A stretch of 64,000 nucleotides of DNA from Micromonospora musae (GCF_003626635.1 NZ_RAZT01000001.1:248001-312000); one strand, 5' to 3'; shown: positions 1-8,417, counted from the first letter of the stretch. The notes: generated by a model not told the origin, from the letters alone. Program-made: numbers and translations.

Positions 1-624
1 CGCGGCCAGCCCGGTGCCGTCGCCGTTGAGCACCGTGACGGTCAACCGATCACCGTCCAGGGACCAGTCGAAGTGGTCACCCCCCACGGTGTACGCGGGC
101 TCGAGCTGACCGGCGAGGTGGAACGCGGGGTGCGTGACGCTGCGCCCGGGAAGCAGCTCCCACTGCAGCTCCGCCGCCATGCTCAGCCGTTCGCGTCGGC
201 GTGCCCGGCGGTAGCGGTCCGTCTCCCGGTCGGCGGCGCGCAGCGCCACCGCCAGCGCGCCGGCGATGTCGACGGCCCGCTCCTCGACCTCCGGGCCGGG
301 CGCGCCGGGCAGCTCGATCACGAGCACGCCCACCCGGTCCCCCCACACCGACATCGGCAGGAACACCCGGCACCCGCCCTCGTCGGCGGCGAGGACCGGC
401 CGCTGACTGCTGAAGCAGCGCTGCGCCGCCGCCTCGCCGGCCACGGAGGAGCCGAGCTCCTGGTCGAGCACCGGCCAGAGACCGTTGATCCGGTAGTCGG
501 CGATGAGCACCTCGGTGCGGCTGGCGCCCAGCACGGCGCGGATCGCTTGGTCGGCGGCCTCCACCAGCTGGTCCGGCGGGGCCGCCCGCAGGGCGCGTGA
601 CACCGGATCGGGGCCGTCCACCAT
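1..624 (-). CDS. SpoIIE/RsbU-type PP2C serine phosphatase with GAF-like sensor (3' end outside window)
   Basis: Partial gene: 208 codons are visible and the reading frame runs off position 1. Translation of the complement gives a GAF-like N-terminal half (about residues 15-135) followed by a linker with AAELQWELLPGR, the hallmark that precedes the PP2C catalytic domain of SpoIIE/RsbU phosphatases. Next comes GGDHFDW, which matches the first metal-binding block (usually GGDxYD). Such proteins dephosphorylate anti-sigma-factor antagonists in actinomycete stress signalling. Start: ATG at 622-624 preceded by GGAGGAACAACC, a good ribosome binding site. The metal-binding Asp residues further downstream cannot be inspected. 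The family call is confident; the partner switch is unknown. Confidence 0.8.
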   Translation of the reverse strand, partial: MVDGPDPVSRALRAAPPDQLVEAADQAIRAVLGASRTEVLIADYRINGLWPVLDQELGSSVAGEAAAQRCFSSQRPVLAADEGGCRVFLPMSVWGDRVGVLVIELPGAPGPEVEERAVDIAGALAVALRAADRETDRYRRARRRERLSMAAELQWELLPGRSVTHPAFHLAGQLEPAYTVGGDHFDWSLDGDRLTVTVLNGDGTGLAA

Positions 625-722
625 GGTTGTTCCTCCGGAAAATTTGCTATGGGGCAAGCATCATACGGAGAGCCCACAGCAGCCGGGCGGCCCGGTGGCC
701 CGTCCCGGCGGAGGGAACGTCC

Positions 723-1469
723 TCAGTGGTCCCCGCGTACCGCGACGGCGCCGTAGAAGGCGTCGGGAACCGACGCCGGCGTGCCCTCGGGCCGCCAGTC
801 GCTGACCGCGACGACGCCGTCCTCGGTGGGCGTCCAGCGGCCGAGCAACGCGGGGAAGTCGGCGGGCGGACGCATCCGGAACGCCGGGCCCATCATCGCC
901 AGCGCCTCGGGGTGGCCGGCCAGCTCCTCGCTGTCGAAGTCGACGGCGAGGCAGCTGCCCGGTGCCGCCGCCGCGTAGAGCTCGTCGAGCGTCCGGGCCA
1001 ACGTCTCGTCGTCGAGGAACGCGGCGAGGCCGAGGAACACCACCCCCACCGGTCTCCTACCCCACCCCGGCACGAACCGGTGCAGCTGGGCCGGATCGAT
1101 CGTGCCGATGTCGGTGGCGTCGCCGTACCCGTAGCCGGCCCGGTCGCTGCCGGCGAGGATGCGCTGCCCCAACCGGATGGTGACCGGGTCGACGTCGGTG
1201 TAGAGGACCGTCGCCTCCGCCGCCACCTCGTGCACGTTGCCCATGGTCGGCACCCCGGCCCCGAAGACCAGGAAGCCGTCCACGCCGCGCGCGGCGATCG
1301 CCCGCACGGACCGGCCGAGGAAGGCCCGCAGCTCGCGGAAGATCTGCGCGCACGGCCCGTACGCCTGCTCGAAGGCGCCGGCCGCGGCCACGTCGACCGG
1401 GAAGTGGTGGTCCCCGCCGAGCCAGAAGTCGATCATGCGCCCGGTGCTCGGCTGATCGGGTTCAACCAT
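723..1469 (-). CDS. SAM-dependent methyltransferase, DUF574 family
   Basis: 248 aa. The N-terminus (S-T-G-R-M-I-D-F-W-L-G-G) and the block GVPTMGNVHEVA followed by VLYTDVDPVT are the recognisable signature of the actinobacterial DUF574 methyltransferases (Methyltransf_19 clan). These are abundant in Streptomyces and Micromonospora and have no assigned substrate. The family normally has D-x-G-x-G before PT; here it reads F-G-A-G-V-P-T, so the first acidic residue of motif I is a Phe, which may weaken SAM binding. Start at ATG 1469 with a GGGAGGGAG ribosome binding site; a long open extension upstream is antisense to the stress-protein gene and is rejected. Function beyond the fold is not inferred. 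Confidence 0.82.
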   Translation of the reverse strand: MVEPDQPSTGRMIDFWLGGDHHFPVDVAAAGAFEQAYGPCAQIFRELRAFLGRSVRAIAARGVDGFLVFGAGVPTMGNVHEVAAEATVLYTDVDPVTIRLGQRILAGSDRAGYGYGDATDIGTIDPAQLHRFVPGWGRRPVGVVFLGLAAFLDDETLARTLDELYAAAAPGSCLAVDFDSEELAGHPEALAMMGPAFRMRPPADFPALLGRWTPTEDGVVAVSDWRPEGTPASVPDAFYGAVAVRGDH

Positions 1470-1583
1470 CGATGACGCTCCCTCCCGCGGTCGTCGCCAG
1501 CGTACCGATCGGGCGTCCTGCGCGGTATCGCTCCGCCACCACCACGCCGGCCGGAATACTGACCGGCAGGGGGCGGGAGGTGC

Positions 1584-2468
1584 ATGGTGAACTCGTCGGA
1601 CGGCGCGGCGGTCGTCGTCGGCGTGGACGGTTCCGAGCCGGCGCTGCACGCCGTGCGCCTCGCCGCCGCCGAGGCCGCCCGCCGGCAACGACCGCTGCGG
1701 GTGGTCCACGGGTTCATCTGGCCCCTGCTGCACGTACCACTCAACGCGCCGGCCGGCGCCCCACCCGGCGGCGGACTGCGCGACCAGGCGAAGCAGATCG
1801 TCGCGGCGGCGGTCGCCGAGGCCGAGACGACCGCACCGGACGTCCGCGTCTCCGGCGAGATCATCGACGGCGAGGCCGCCGCGGTGCTGCTCGGTGAGAC
1901 GACCACCGCCGCGATGATCGTCCTCGGCGACCGCGGGCTCGGCGGGTTCTCCGCCCTGGTGGTGGGCTCGGTGGCGATCCAGGTCGCCTCGTACGCCGAC
2001 TGTCCGGTGCTGGTGGCCCGCGGCGCGCCGCGCTCCGTCGGGCCTGTGGTGGTCGGAGTGGACGGTTCCGAGCTCTCCACCCTCGCGCTCGACTTCGCCG
2101 CCGACGCCGCCGACGCCCGGCGGACCGACCTGCTGGCGCTGCACGCCTACCGGCACCCCACCTCCAGCGGCCCCGGCGACATGCAGCCCCTCGTGTACGA
2201 CCAGGGGCTGCTGCACAGCGAGCAGGAGCAGGTGCTCGCCGATTCGGTCGCCGGTCTCACCGAGCGGTACCCGGGGCTGCGCATCACCCGGCGGGCGGTA
2301 CGTGCCCGTCCGGGCCGGGCCCTCACCGACGCCTCCCGAAACGCCCAGCTGGTCGTGGTGGGTGGGCAGGGGCGCGGTGAGTTCACCGGGTTGCTGCTGG
2401 GATCGGTGAGTCAGTCGGTGCTGCACCACGCGGACTGCCCCGTCGCCGTGGTACGCGCCCCGCACTGA
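1584..2468 (+). CDS. Universal stress protein with two UspA domains
   Basis: 294 aa with two tandem Usp domains (about 7-142 and 150-294). Each begins VVVGVDGSE and ends with the ATP-binding signature G-2x-G-9x-G-S: GDRGLGGFSALVVGSV in the first and GGQGRGEFTGLLLGSV in the second. Both domains are therefore predicted to bind ATP. Tandem Usps of this kind are typically induced by hypoxia and stationary phase in actinobacteria. Start ATG 1584 has a GGGAGG box just upstream. It is transcribed divergently from the DUF574 gene, with about 114 bp between starts. No regulator binding site was recognised in that interval. Confidence 0.93.
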   Translation: MVNSSDGAAVVVGVDGSEPALHAVRLAAAEAARRQRPLRVVHGFIWPLLHVPLNAPAGAPPGGGLRDQAKQIVAAAVAEAETTAPDVRVSGEIIDGEAAAVLLGETTTAAMIVLGDRGLGGFSALVVGSVAIQVASYADCPVLVARGAPRSVGPVVVGVDGSELSTLALDFAADAADARRTDLLALHAYRHPTSSGPGDMQPLVYDQGLLHSEQEQVLADSVAGLTERYPGLRITRRAVRARPGRALTDASRNAQLVVVGGQGRGEFTGLLLGSVSQSVLHHADCPVAVVRAPH

Positions 2469-2540
2469 AGCACGGTTGCCGGCCACGGCAACGGGTAAGC
2501 GTCGCGGAGCCATCGGCGACAGCGACCGGAGGAGGCAGCG

Positions 2541-2753
2541 ATGCCAGGACCACGGCCCGGCAGTAACGCGTACGACAAGCAGCGCGCGCGGATCCGCAAC
2601 GCGATCGACAACTCCGGGCGGCGCACGTCCGACGGTCGCGCGGACGAGGTCGCGAACCGGATCCTCCAGGAGGACCGGGGGCAGCGGGGCGTGATCCGCG
2701 GCGAACGGGTCTACGGGCCCAAGGGCGAACGCGAGCCGGGCGACCCGAAGTGA
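2541..2753 (+). CDS. Small conserved hydrophilic protein
   Basis: 70 aa, very charged (many Arg, Asp and Asn), with no signal peptide or membrane segment. Start ATG has GGAGGAGGCAGCG ahead of it, a strong ribosome binding site. Its TGA overlaps the GTG of the next gene (gaagtgagg), indicating translational coupling. Sequence features such as NRILQEDRG do not match a family I can name. The composition would suit an intrinsically disordered or nucleic-acid-associated protein, but that is a guess from composition only. Confidence 0.7.
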   Translation: MPGPRPGSNAYDKQRARIRNAIDNSGRRTSDGRADEVANRILQEDRGQRGVIRGERVYGPKGEREPGDPK

Positions 2754-3214
2754 GGACGAGCGAGCTGACCGACGGCGCCATCGCCGGCGCCGTCGGCAGC
2801 ACCGTCCTGAACGTGGTGACCTACCTCGACATGGCGCTGCGCGGCCGCCCGGCGAGCAGCACGCCGGAGCAGGTGGTGGACCGGGTGGTGGGCGCCACCC
2901 ACCTCAGCCTGGGCTCGCAGGACCTGGCGGCGAACCGCCGCGCCGGGCTCGGGCCGCTGCTCGGCTACGCGACGGGCGTGGCCGCCGGCGTCGGCTTCGC
3001 GCTGGTGACGCGCGGGCGCCGCACCCCTGTCACCTGGGCCAGCGGCCTGCTCGGCGCCGGCGTGATGGCCATGACGGACGGGTCGATCACCGTCCTGAAA
3101 GTGTCCGACCCCCGCACCTGGCGGCGCTCCGACTGGCTCGCCGACATCGTTCCGCACCTGGCGTACGGACTGGCGGCCGCAGCCACCTGGAACCGGCTGC
3201 GACCGCCCACGTAG
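2750..3214 (+). CDS. Four-TM conserved membrane protein
   Basis: 154 aa, GTG start overlapping the stop of the preceding small gene by four bases, so the two are probably one operon. Hydrophobic stretches at about residues 8-30, 68-88, 95-112 and 130-150 suggest four membrane helices joined by short loops. The conserved-looking soluble segment 35-62 lies between the first two helices. It resembles uncharacterised actinobacterial membrane proteins, and I cannot assign a function. The small hydrophilic partner upstream may act with it at the membrane, which is inference from coupling alone. Confidence 0.75.
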   Translation: MRTSELTDGAIAGAVGSTVLNVVTYLDMALRGRPASSTPEQVVDRVVGATHLSLGSQDLAANRRAGLGPLLGYATGVAAGVGFALVTRGRRTPVTWASGLLGAGVMAMTDGSITVLKVSDPRTWRRSDWLADIVPHLAYGLAAAATWNRLRPPT

Positions 3215-3223
3215 GTCGGGTTG

Positions 3224-3427
3224 TCAGCCCTTGGCGTCGCTCTCGTCCTCGGCCAGCTCACCGCTCGGGCCATACGGCGAGGCCTGCCCCTTCGGCACCG
3301 GCCGCCCCTCGTCGCCCCGCGACGATCCACGGTTGAGGGGGTGGCCGGTCGGCTGCGGGCCCTTGTTGTCCTGGCTCGTCGCGCCCCTGGCGTTGCGGCG
3401 GAACTCCTGCTGCTGTGGATTGACCAC
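3224..3427 (-). CDS. Small disordered hydrophilic protein
   Basis: 67 aa, starting at GTG 3427 with GGAAGGAGAGACC as ribosome binding site. It is rich in Gln, Gly, Arg, Pro and Ser, with no hydrophobic core, and probably unfolded. It converges tail-to-tail with the membrane protein ending at 3214. The good ribosome binding site and the abrupt loss of coding character upstream of 3427 support this short start. No family recognised. Confidence 0.6.
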   Translation of the reverse strand: MVNPQQQEFRRNARGATSQDNKGPQPTGHPLNRGSSRGDEGRPVPKGQASPYGPSGELAEDESDAKG

Positions 3428-3566
3428 CGGTCTCTCCTTCCGGCTGGACGGCTCACGGCGTCGACCGCCTCCGCGTTGGGTTACCCGCCGCCGCCAGCGG
3501 CATTCGCCGACCGAACGGCGGGCGGTCGCGGGTGCTAGTCGGCCGGCGCAGCGGGTACACCGCACC

Positions 3567-4220
3567 GTGGGCGACGAACGGAAGACGACCCGGGTCCTGC
3601 TGGACCGAAGCGGACGCACCTACGCCGAGGAGGCCGGCATCCCGCTCGCCGACCGGCCGGCGCCGCTGTACCAGTTGCTCGTGCTCGCCACCCTGCTGAG
3701 CACCCGTATCCGGGCCTCGGTGGCGGTGGCCGCCGCCCGGGAACTCTTCGCGGCCGGCTATCGCACCCCGCAGGCGATGGAGCGGGCGAGCTGGCAGCAG
3801 CGCGTCGACGCGCTCGGCCGGGGCCACTACCGCCGCTACGACGAGCGGACCGCCACCATGCTCGGCAACGGCGCGCAGCTCTGCCTGGACCGGTGGCGCG
3901 GCGACCTGCGGCGGCTGCGCGGCGAGGCGAACGGCGAGCCGGCCGCGCTGCGCCGGCTGCTCACCGAGTTTCCCGGGATCGGACCCACCGGGGCGGACAT
4001 CTTCCTGCGTGAGGCGCAGGCGGTCTGGGGCGATCTGCGCCCCTTCGCCGACCGGCGGGCACTCGCCGGGGCGAAGCGCGTCGGGCTGCCCACCTCGGCG
4101 GAGAAGCTTGCCGGGCTGGTCCGCGGCCCCGACTTCGGCCGGCTCGCCTCGGCCCTGGTGCGGGTGGCGCTCGACAAGGACTCCGCCGACGAGGTCAACC
4201 GGGCGGCGCGCGCCCGGTGA
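3567..4220 (+). CDS. HhH-GPD-like DNA glycosylase/endonuclease III-fold protein
   Basis: 217 aa. Helical throughout, with a helix-hairpin-helix centred near FPGIGPTGADIFL (about residues 136-148), the DNA-backbone-binding element of the endonuclease III superfamily. The catalytic Lys/Asp pair of classical glycosylases and the C-terminal Cys cluster of Nth/MutY are not evident, so it belongs with the short HhH-GPD relatives common in actinobacteria rather than with nth itself. Start taken at GTG 3567 because coding character begins there; the ribosome binding site is weak. It is divergent from the small gene at 3224-3427. A DNA repair role is likely by family, not shown. Confidence 0.72.
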   Translation: MGDERKTTRVLLDRSGRTYAEEAGIPLADRPAPLYQLLVLATLLSTRIRASVAVAAARELFAAGYRTPQAMERASWQQRVDALGRGHYRRYDERTATMLGNGAQLCLDRWRGDLRRLRGEANGEPAALRRLLTEFPGIGPTGADIFLREAQAVWGDLRPFADRRALAGAKRVGLPTSAEKLAGLVRGPDFGRLASALVRVALDKDSADEVNRAARAR

Positions 4221-4226
4221 CCCGTC

Positions 4227-4409
4227 CTACTTGGCGGCCGGTTTCGGCTTGGTCAGGTGCCACACCAGCAGCGAGGCGAGCAGGGCGAGCAGCACCAGCC
4301 CGCCGGTGAGCCCGCGGCCCTCCTCCGGGTCCCGGCCCGAGGTGCCGAAGTAGATCACCGCGAGCCCCGCGAGCACGGTCACAAACGTCCGCAACCCTCG
4401 GTCCTTCAC
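4227..4409 (-). CDS. Small two-helix membrane protein
   Basis: About 60 aa from GTG 4409: a basic N-terminus (KDRGLR), a first helix (about 8-22), a polar Gly/Glu loop with GRDPEEGRG, a second helix (about 34-52), and a Lys/Pro-rich tail. A longer reading from 4544 adds residues with no protein character. No clear ribosome binding site precedes either start. It converges with the HhH gene, six bases apart. Function unknown. Confidence 0.5.
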   Translation of the reverse strand: MKDRGLRTFVTVLAGLAVIYFGTSGRDPEEGRGLTGGLVLLALLASLLVWHLTKPKPAAK

Positions 4410-4567
4410 AAGTCGGACGATACGGACGACCGGCGCCGGCCGGAGGCGAAACCGTACGTCATTCCCCCGTTCGGGGGGTGCGGCACTTGAGGCCAGTTCG
4501 ATCTTTAGTGGCTCAGCCAGGTCCGGCGACAGTGGCCGGGGCATGGCTGAGCCACTGCCGGAGTGAG

Positions 4568-5521
4568 TCAGGCCAACACTCGGATCGGACTGCCGTCGAG
4601 GAAGGCGCCGATGTCGTCCACCGCCTCACGGAAGAACATCGCGTAGTTCCGATCGCTGACGTAGCCGAGGTGCGGCGTGGCGAGCACGTTCGGCAGCGTA
4701 CGGAACTCGTGGCCGACGGGCAGCGGCTCCTTGTCGAACACGTCGAGGCCGGCCCCCGCGATGCGCCCCTCGCGCAGCGCGGCCGCCAGGGCGGACTGGT
4801 CGACGATGGCGGCCCGCGAGGTGTTGATCAGGTAAGCGGTGGGCTTCATCAGGGCCAGCTCCCGCGCGCCGACGAGCCCGCGCGTGCGGTCGCCGAGCAC
4901 GAGGTGAACGGAGATCACGTCGGAATCGGCGAGCAGGCCGTCCAGGCCGGGGGCCAACCGCGCGCCGGCCGTTTCGGCTCGCTCCCGCGTCAGGTTCTGG
5001 CTCCAGGCCAGCACGTCCATGCCGAACGCCCGCCCGACCGCGGCCACCTGCGACCCGATCCTGCCCAGGCCGAGCAGCCCGAGGGTACGTCCGTGCAGGT
5101 CGGTGCCGACGGTGTGCTGCCAGGGCCCGTCAGCGCGCAGCGCGGTCGCCTCGGGCACCAGCTGGCGGGCCAGGCCGAGCAACAGCGCCCACGTCAACTC
5201 GACCGTCGAGGTCCAGCCGCCGCCTGTGCCGCACACCGTGACGCCGTGTGCCCGGGCCGCCTCCAGGTCGATGGCGGCGTTGCTCATGCCGGTCGTGACG
5301 AGCAGCCGCAGGTTGGGCAGCTGGTCGAACACCTCGGCGGGGAACGGCGTGCGTTCCCTCATGGCGACCACGATCTCGTAGTCGTAGATGGCCGCCACGA
5401 GCTCGTCGGTGCTGGTGAACGGCTCGCGGAAGCTGGTCGTCCGGACCCGGGCCCAGTCCGCCAGCCCGAGTGCCACCCCCTGGTAGTCGTCGAGGACGGC
5501 GCAGCGAGGATCAGTTGACAT
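4568..5521 (-). CDS. D-2-hydroxyacid dehydrogenase, NAD-dependent
   Basis: 317 aa, normal length for the family. The Rossmann motif GLGRIGS is at residues 151-157. The catalytic triad is visible: Arg236 (NTSRAA), Glu265 (DKEPL) and His284 (ATPHLG). It should reduce a 2-keto acid or oxidise a D-2-hydroxyacid in the cytoplasm. The substrate is not predictable, although the phosphoglycerate dehydrogenase regulatory domain is absent. Start ATG 5521 chosen because the family aligns from RCAVLDDYQG; GGAAGG lies about 14 bases upstream. The frame stays open to 5752, but that stretch has no protein character. Confidence 0.9.
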   Translation of the reverse strand: MSTDPRCAVLDDYQGVALGLADWARVRTTSFREPFTSTDELVAAIYDYEIVVAMRERTPFPAEVFDQLPNLRLLVTTGMSNAAIDLEAARAHGVTVCGTGGGWTSTVELTWALLLGLARQLVPEATALRADGPWQHTVGTDLHGRTLGLLGLGRIGSQVAAVGRAFGMDVLAWSQNLTRERAETAGARLAPGLDGLLADSDVISVHLVLGDRTRGLVGARELALMKPTAYLINTSRAAIVDQSALAAALREGRIAGAGLDVFDKEPLPVGHEFRTLPNVLATPHLGYVSDRNYAMFFREAVDDIGAFLDGSPIRVLA

Positions 5522-5883
5522 GACGAACAATTCTGCCTTCCAGGTGAATGAGGTGCTCAGCCACGGAGCTGACGGAGCGCATCCAATACTCTCGACCTCG
5601 TCTTCGATGCCCCGACCGACGTGATCCGGCACGCGGTGCTGGCCCGGACACGCCCTGCCACATCTGCTCAGCACTGGCACGCCAAGATTTGGCGGCCTCG
5701 GGCCGGTGGTGCGCAGCGTGCAGGCGCGATCGCGTATCTGCACGCTGCGCACCGGACCGCTCGACGAGGTCTTCGCCCGGCTCGACAGGCTAGGAACATT
5801 GTCGTTCAGAGCTTCTGACAGGGTTCCGATCGTGTGCGAGCAACAAGGGCGCGCCGGTCAGTTGCGGTCAGCGCCGGCTGGGG
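5522..5883. other. Gene-free interval with a large palindrome
   Basis: 362 bp between the hydroxyacid dehydrogenase start and the aldo/keto reductase stop. No convincing coding frame on either strand. The only structure is the inverted repeat at 5708-5753, listed separately. Base composition is lower in GC than the neighbouring genes, which fits a remnant or promoter region. Confidence 0.6.
5708..5753. repeat. Perfect 16-bp inverted repeat, 14-nt loop
   Basis: Left arm ggtgcgcagcgtgcag (5708-5723) and right arm ctgcacgctgcgcacc (5738-5753) are exact reverse complements around gcgcgatcgcgtat. No T-tract follows on either strand, so a classical terminator is unlikely. It sits about 190 bp upstream of the hydroxyacid dehydrogenase start and 130 bp past the aldo/keto reductase stop. 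It could be an operator, an RNA hairpin in the dehydrogenase leader, or a mobile-element footprint. Confidence 0.75.
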
Positions 5884-6861
5884 TCAGCGCTCCAGCAGGC
5901 GCAGGGCGGCTTCGTCGTGAGTTTCGCCGACAGCGGGCGGAAGGTTGTCGAGCTTCTCGATCTGCTCGGCGGTCAGCTCCACGGCGTCGGCGGCGCTGTT
6001 CTCCTCCACGCGTGCCACGCGCTTGGTGCCGGGGATGGGGGCGATGTCGTCGCCCCTGGTCAGCAGCCAGGCCAGTGCGATCTGCGCCGGGGTGGCACCC
6101 GCTTCGGCGGCGATCGCTTCGACCTCGTCCACGAGGCGCAGGTTGCGCTGGAAGTTCTCGCCGGTGAAGCGCGGGTTCTTCTTACGCAGGTCGGTCTCGT
6201 CGAAGCCACTGGTCGAGCGGATCTGCCCGGTGAGGAATCCACGCCCCAGCGGCGAGTAGGGCACGAAACCGATGTTCAGCTCGCGCAGCAGGGGCAGCAC
6301 CGTCGCCTCCGGGTGCCGGGTCCACAGGGAGTACTCCGACTGCACGGCGGCGATCGGATGCACGGCGTGGGCCCGGCGAATCGTCTCCGGTCCGGCCTCG
6401 GACAGGCCGATGTGGCGGATCTTGCCTTCGGCGATCAGCTCGGCCAGCGCCCCGATGGTGTCCTCGATGGGCGTGTTCGGGTCGACTCGGTGCTGGTAGT
6501 ACAGGTCGATGTAGTCGGTGCCCAGCCGCTTGAGCGAGCCGTCGACGGCGGTGCGGATGTTGGCCGGGCTGCTGTCGAGCTGACCCGGCTCGCCGCCCGT
6601 GTGCGAGATCATGCCGAACTTCGTCGCCACCACGGCCTGCTCCCGGCGGCCCTTGAGCGCCTTTCCGAGGAGCTCCTCGTTGAGGTACGGGCCGTAGACC
6701 TCGGCGGTGTCCAGGAAGGTGGCGCCCAGCTCCAGGGCCCGGTGGATGGCGCGGATCGACTCGGCGTCGTCGGTGCCGGCTCCGGTGTAGGCGTAGGACA
6801 TCGACACCAGGCCCAGACCGATACGGGAGACGTCCAGGTCCCCCAGCTTTATGTGTTTCAT
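5884..6861 (-). CDS. Aldo/keto reductase
   Basis: 325 aa (TIM barrel). The signature D-x-A-x-x-Y-G (residues about 51-58, LDTAEVYGPYLNEE), catalytic Lys in VVATKFG (about 82) and His in YYQHRVDP are all present. The C-terminal NADPH-binding segment (PIPGTKRVARVEEN) matches the AKR13-like group of general aldehyde/ketone reductases. Start ATG 6861 lies just after a weak purine stretch. It follows the MBL hydrolase with about 70 bp between and is probably co-transcribed with it from the MarR-controlled divergent promoter at 7826-7934. Confidence 0.92.
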   Translation of the reverse strand: MKHIKLGDLDVSRIGLGLVSMSYAYTGAGTDDAESIRAIHRALELGATFLDTAEVYGPYLNEELLGKALKGRREQAVVATKFGMISHTGGEPGQLDSSPANIRTAVDGSLKRLGTDYIDLYYQHRVDPNTPIEDTIGALAELIAEGKIRHIGLSEAGPETIRRAHAVHPIAAVQSEYSLWTRHPEATVLPLLRELNIGFVPYSPLGRGFLTGQIRSTSGFDETDLRKKNPRFTGENFQRNLRLVDEVEAIAAEAGATPAQIALAWLLTRGDDIAPIPGTKRVARVEENSAADAVELTAEQIEKLDNLPPAVGETHDEAALRLLER

Positions 6862-6931
6862 GGCAGTTCTCCGTTACTAGGAATTCGAGCGACTTGCGGT
6901 CCGATGGTCGTGGCCGCAGCGGGTGGAACCG

Positions 6932-7825
6932 TCAGGCGACGGGAATCCAGGTGAACCGGCCGTCGGGGCGCCGCTCGGCGCGGCCGAAGACCACGTCGGC
7001 GAAGTGGTTGCCGTAGCCGATGGTGTCGGGGCGGCTCAGCTCCTCGACCAGGCGGTGGCGGTACTCGGCCGCATCGGCCGTGTCGTGGTCGATCCCACAG
7101 CCCCATTCGGGGTGGGTGACCTGGACCGGCGCGTGCATCGCGTCGCCGAACGCGATGAGCCGCCGGCCGCCGCCGGTGATGGTGTAGGTGGTGTGGCCGA
7201 CGGTGTGACCGATCGAGAACGAGGCCCGTACGCCGGGGAAGATCTCCTCGCCGTCCTCGACCGTACGGACGAAGGGTGCGAAGGCGGCCAGGCGTTCCTC
7301 AGTCGCCCCGGCCCCGGCGGCCAGGTCGCGCCGCTCCCACTCGGGTGCCGCGACGAAGTGCGGGGCGTGCGCGAACGGCGGCGCATCGCTGCCGGGCTCG
7401 TTGCTCCACGCCCAGCCGAGGTGGTCGAGGTGCAGGTGGGTGATGGCGACGGCCTCGATGTCGCGCGGCTCACGGCCCAGCCGCCGCAGACCGTTCAGCA
7501 GCTCGCCGCCGTGGATGCCGCCCAGCATGGGGTTGGCCGGGTCGTCGGGGTGGGACTCGGGTCCGAAGCCGGTGTCGATGAGCAACGCCCGGTCACCCTG
7601 CTCAACCAGCAGTCCACCGACGGCTGCGGGCAGGAAGCCGCCGTCGTCGAGATGATCGGGATTGGCCGACCAGTCGGCGGCGGTGGCGTCGGGCAGCCAG
7701 CCGTGCGGCTTGCACAGGGCCAGCCCGTCCGGAACGTAGGTGATCTTCAGTTCGCCCAGCTGGAGCGAACGGACGCGCGGTGCGCTCGTCAGCCGTGCCC
7801 GGTCGAATTCGGATGTTGCGGTCAT
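6932..7825 (-). CDS. Metallo-beta-lactamase-fold hydrolase
   Basis: 297 aa. The Zn motif H-x-H-x-D-H is THLHLDHLG (about residues 129-137), with a further His at IGHTVGHT and Asp at AFGDAMHAP, as in lactonase-like MBL enzymes (AttM/AHL-lactonase branch). The N-terminus has the family's LGELKITYVPDG strand. Substrate unknown; a lactone or ester is likely from the branch. Start ATG 7825. It is the first gene of a leftward unit with the aldo/keto reductase and is divergent from marR, so it is the best candidate target of that repressor. Confidence 0.88.
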   Translation of the reverse strand: MTATSEFDRARLTSAPRVRSLQLGELKITYVPDGLALCKPHGWLPDATAADWSANPDHLDDGGFLPAAVGGLLVEQGDRALLIDTGFGPESHPDDPANPMLGGIHGGELLNGLRRLGREPRDIEAVAITHLHLDHLGWAWSNEPGSDAPPFAHAPHFVAAPEWERRDLAAGAGATEERLAAFAPFVRTVEDGEEIFPGVRASFSIGHTVGHTTYTITGGGRRLIAFGDAMHAPVQVTHPEWGCGIDHDTADAAEYRHRLVEELSRPDTIGYGNHFADVVFGRAERRPDGRFTWIPVA

Positions 7826-7884
7826 ATGGCCCTACCTCGTGTTCGATGAGGTGCCGCCAGCCGGCGACAGGAGCCAAACGTTAA

Positions 7885-7922
7885 AGCTAGAACAACTATA
7901 GCTGCAACTATTTGAGTTGTAG
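7885..7922. promoter_or_regulatory. Putative MarR operator(s) in the divergent promoter
   Basis: Two palindromes overlap in the AT-rich 110-bp gap between the MBL gene and marR. One is agcta-N9-tagct at 7885-7903 and the other is ctgcaact-atttg-agttgtag at 7902-7922 (7 of 8 arm positions match). MarR proteins bind 16-20 bp palindromes in exactly this position. The second palindrome also overlaps a tagtaaact box that could be the marR -10. Confidence 0.55.
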
Positions 7923-7934
7923 TAAACTCGTCAC

Positions 7935-8360
7935 ATGGCCGACGAGCGCGAGACCCGCCCCCAAGCTGACCGCCAGCTGTGCGGACTGGTCAGAGATCTG
8001 GCCAGCCAGATCGAGGCCCACCTGCGGACCCGAGCGGCCACCCTCGGTCTGACCCCGACACAGGCCACCGCGCTGTGCGAGCTGACCCACCCCATGACCC
8101 TGCGCGAACTCGCCGACAGGATGAGCTGCGAGCCTTCCAACATCACCTTCGTCGCCGATCGCCTCGAAGGGCAGGGCTACCTGGAACGGCATCCACACCC
8201 CGACGACCGCCGTGCCAAGCAACTCCTCCTGACCCCCGAGGGCTCCGAACTCCGCGGACGCCTCGTCGAGTTGCTCTCCAAGGACTCCCCGCTGGCGCCG
8301 CTGGCCACCGAAGAGCAGGACGGACTGCGGCACCTCCTCACCCGCGCCCTCATCCGCTGA
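7935..8360 (+). CDS. MarR-family transcriptional regulator
   Basis: 141 aa, typical MarR size. The winged helix-turn-helix occupies about residues 45-105: recognition helix EPSNITFVADRLEGQGYLER, wing HPDDRRAKQL. Flanking N- and C-terminal helices would form the dimer interface. The D-D-R-R wing motif is canonical. Start ATG 7935 has no clear Shine-Dalgarno and the transcript may be leaderless. Divergent from the MBL/aldo-keto reductase unit, which it probably represses until a phenolic or oxidising ligand appears (inferred from family habit). Confidence 0.92.
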   Translation: MADERETRPQADRQLCGLVRDLASQIEAHLRTRAATLGLTPTQATALCELTHPMTLRELADRMSCEPSNITFVADRLEGQGYLERHPHPDDRRAKQLLLTPEGSELRGRLVELLSKDSPLAPLATEEQDGLRHLLTRALIR

Positions 8361-8417
8361 CCCGTTCCGACGGGCAGCCGTGAGATAGGGACGGGTTCTC
8401 CGGAACAGGACGCCGGC

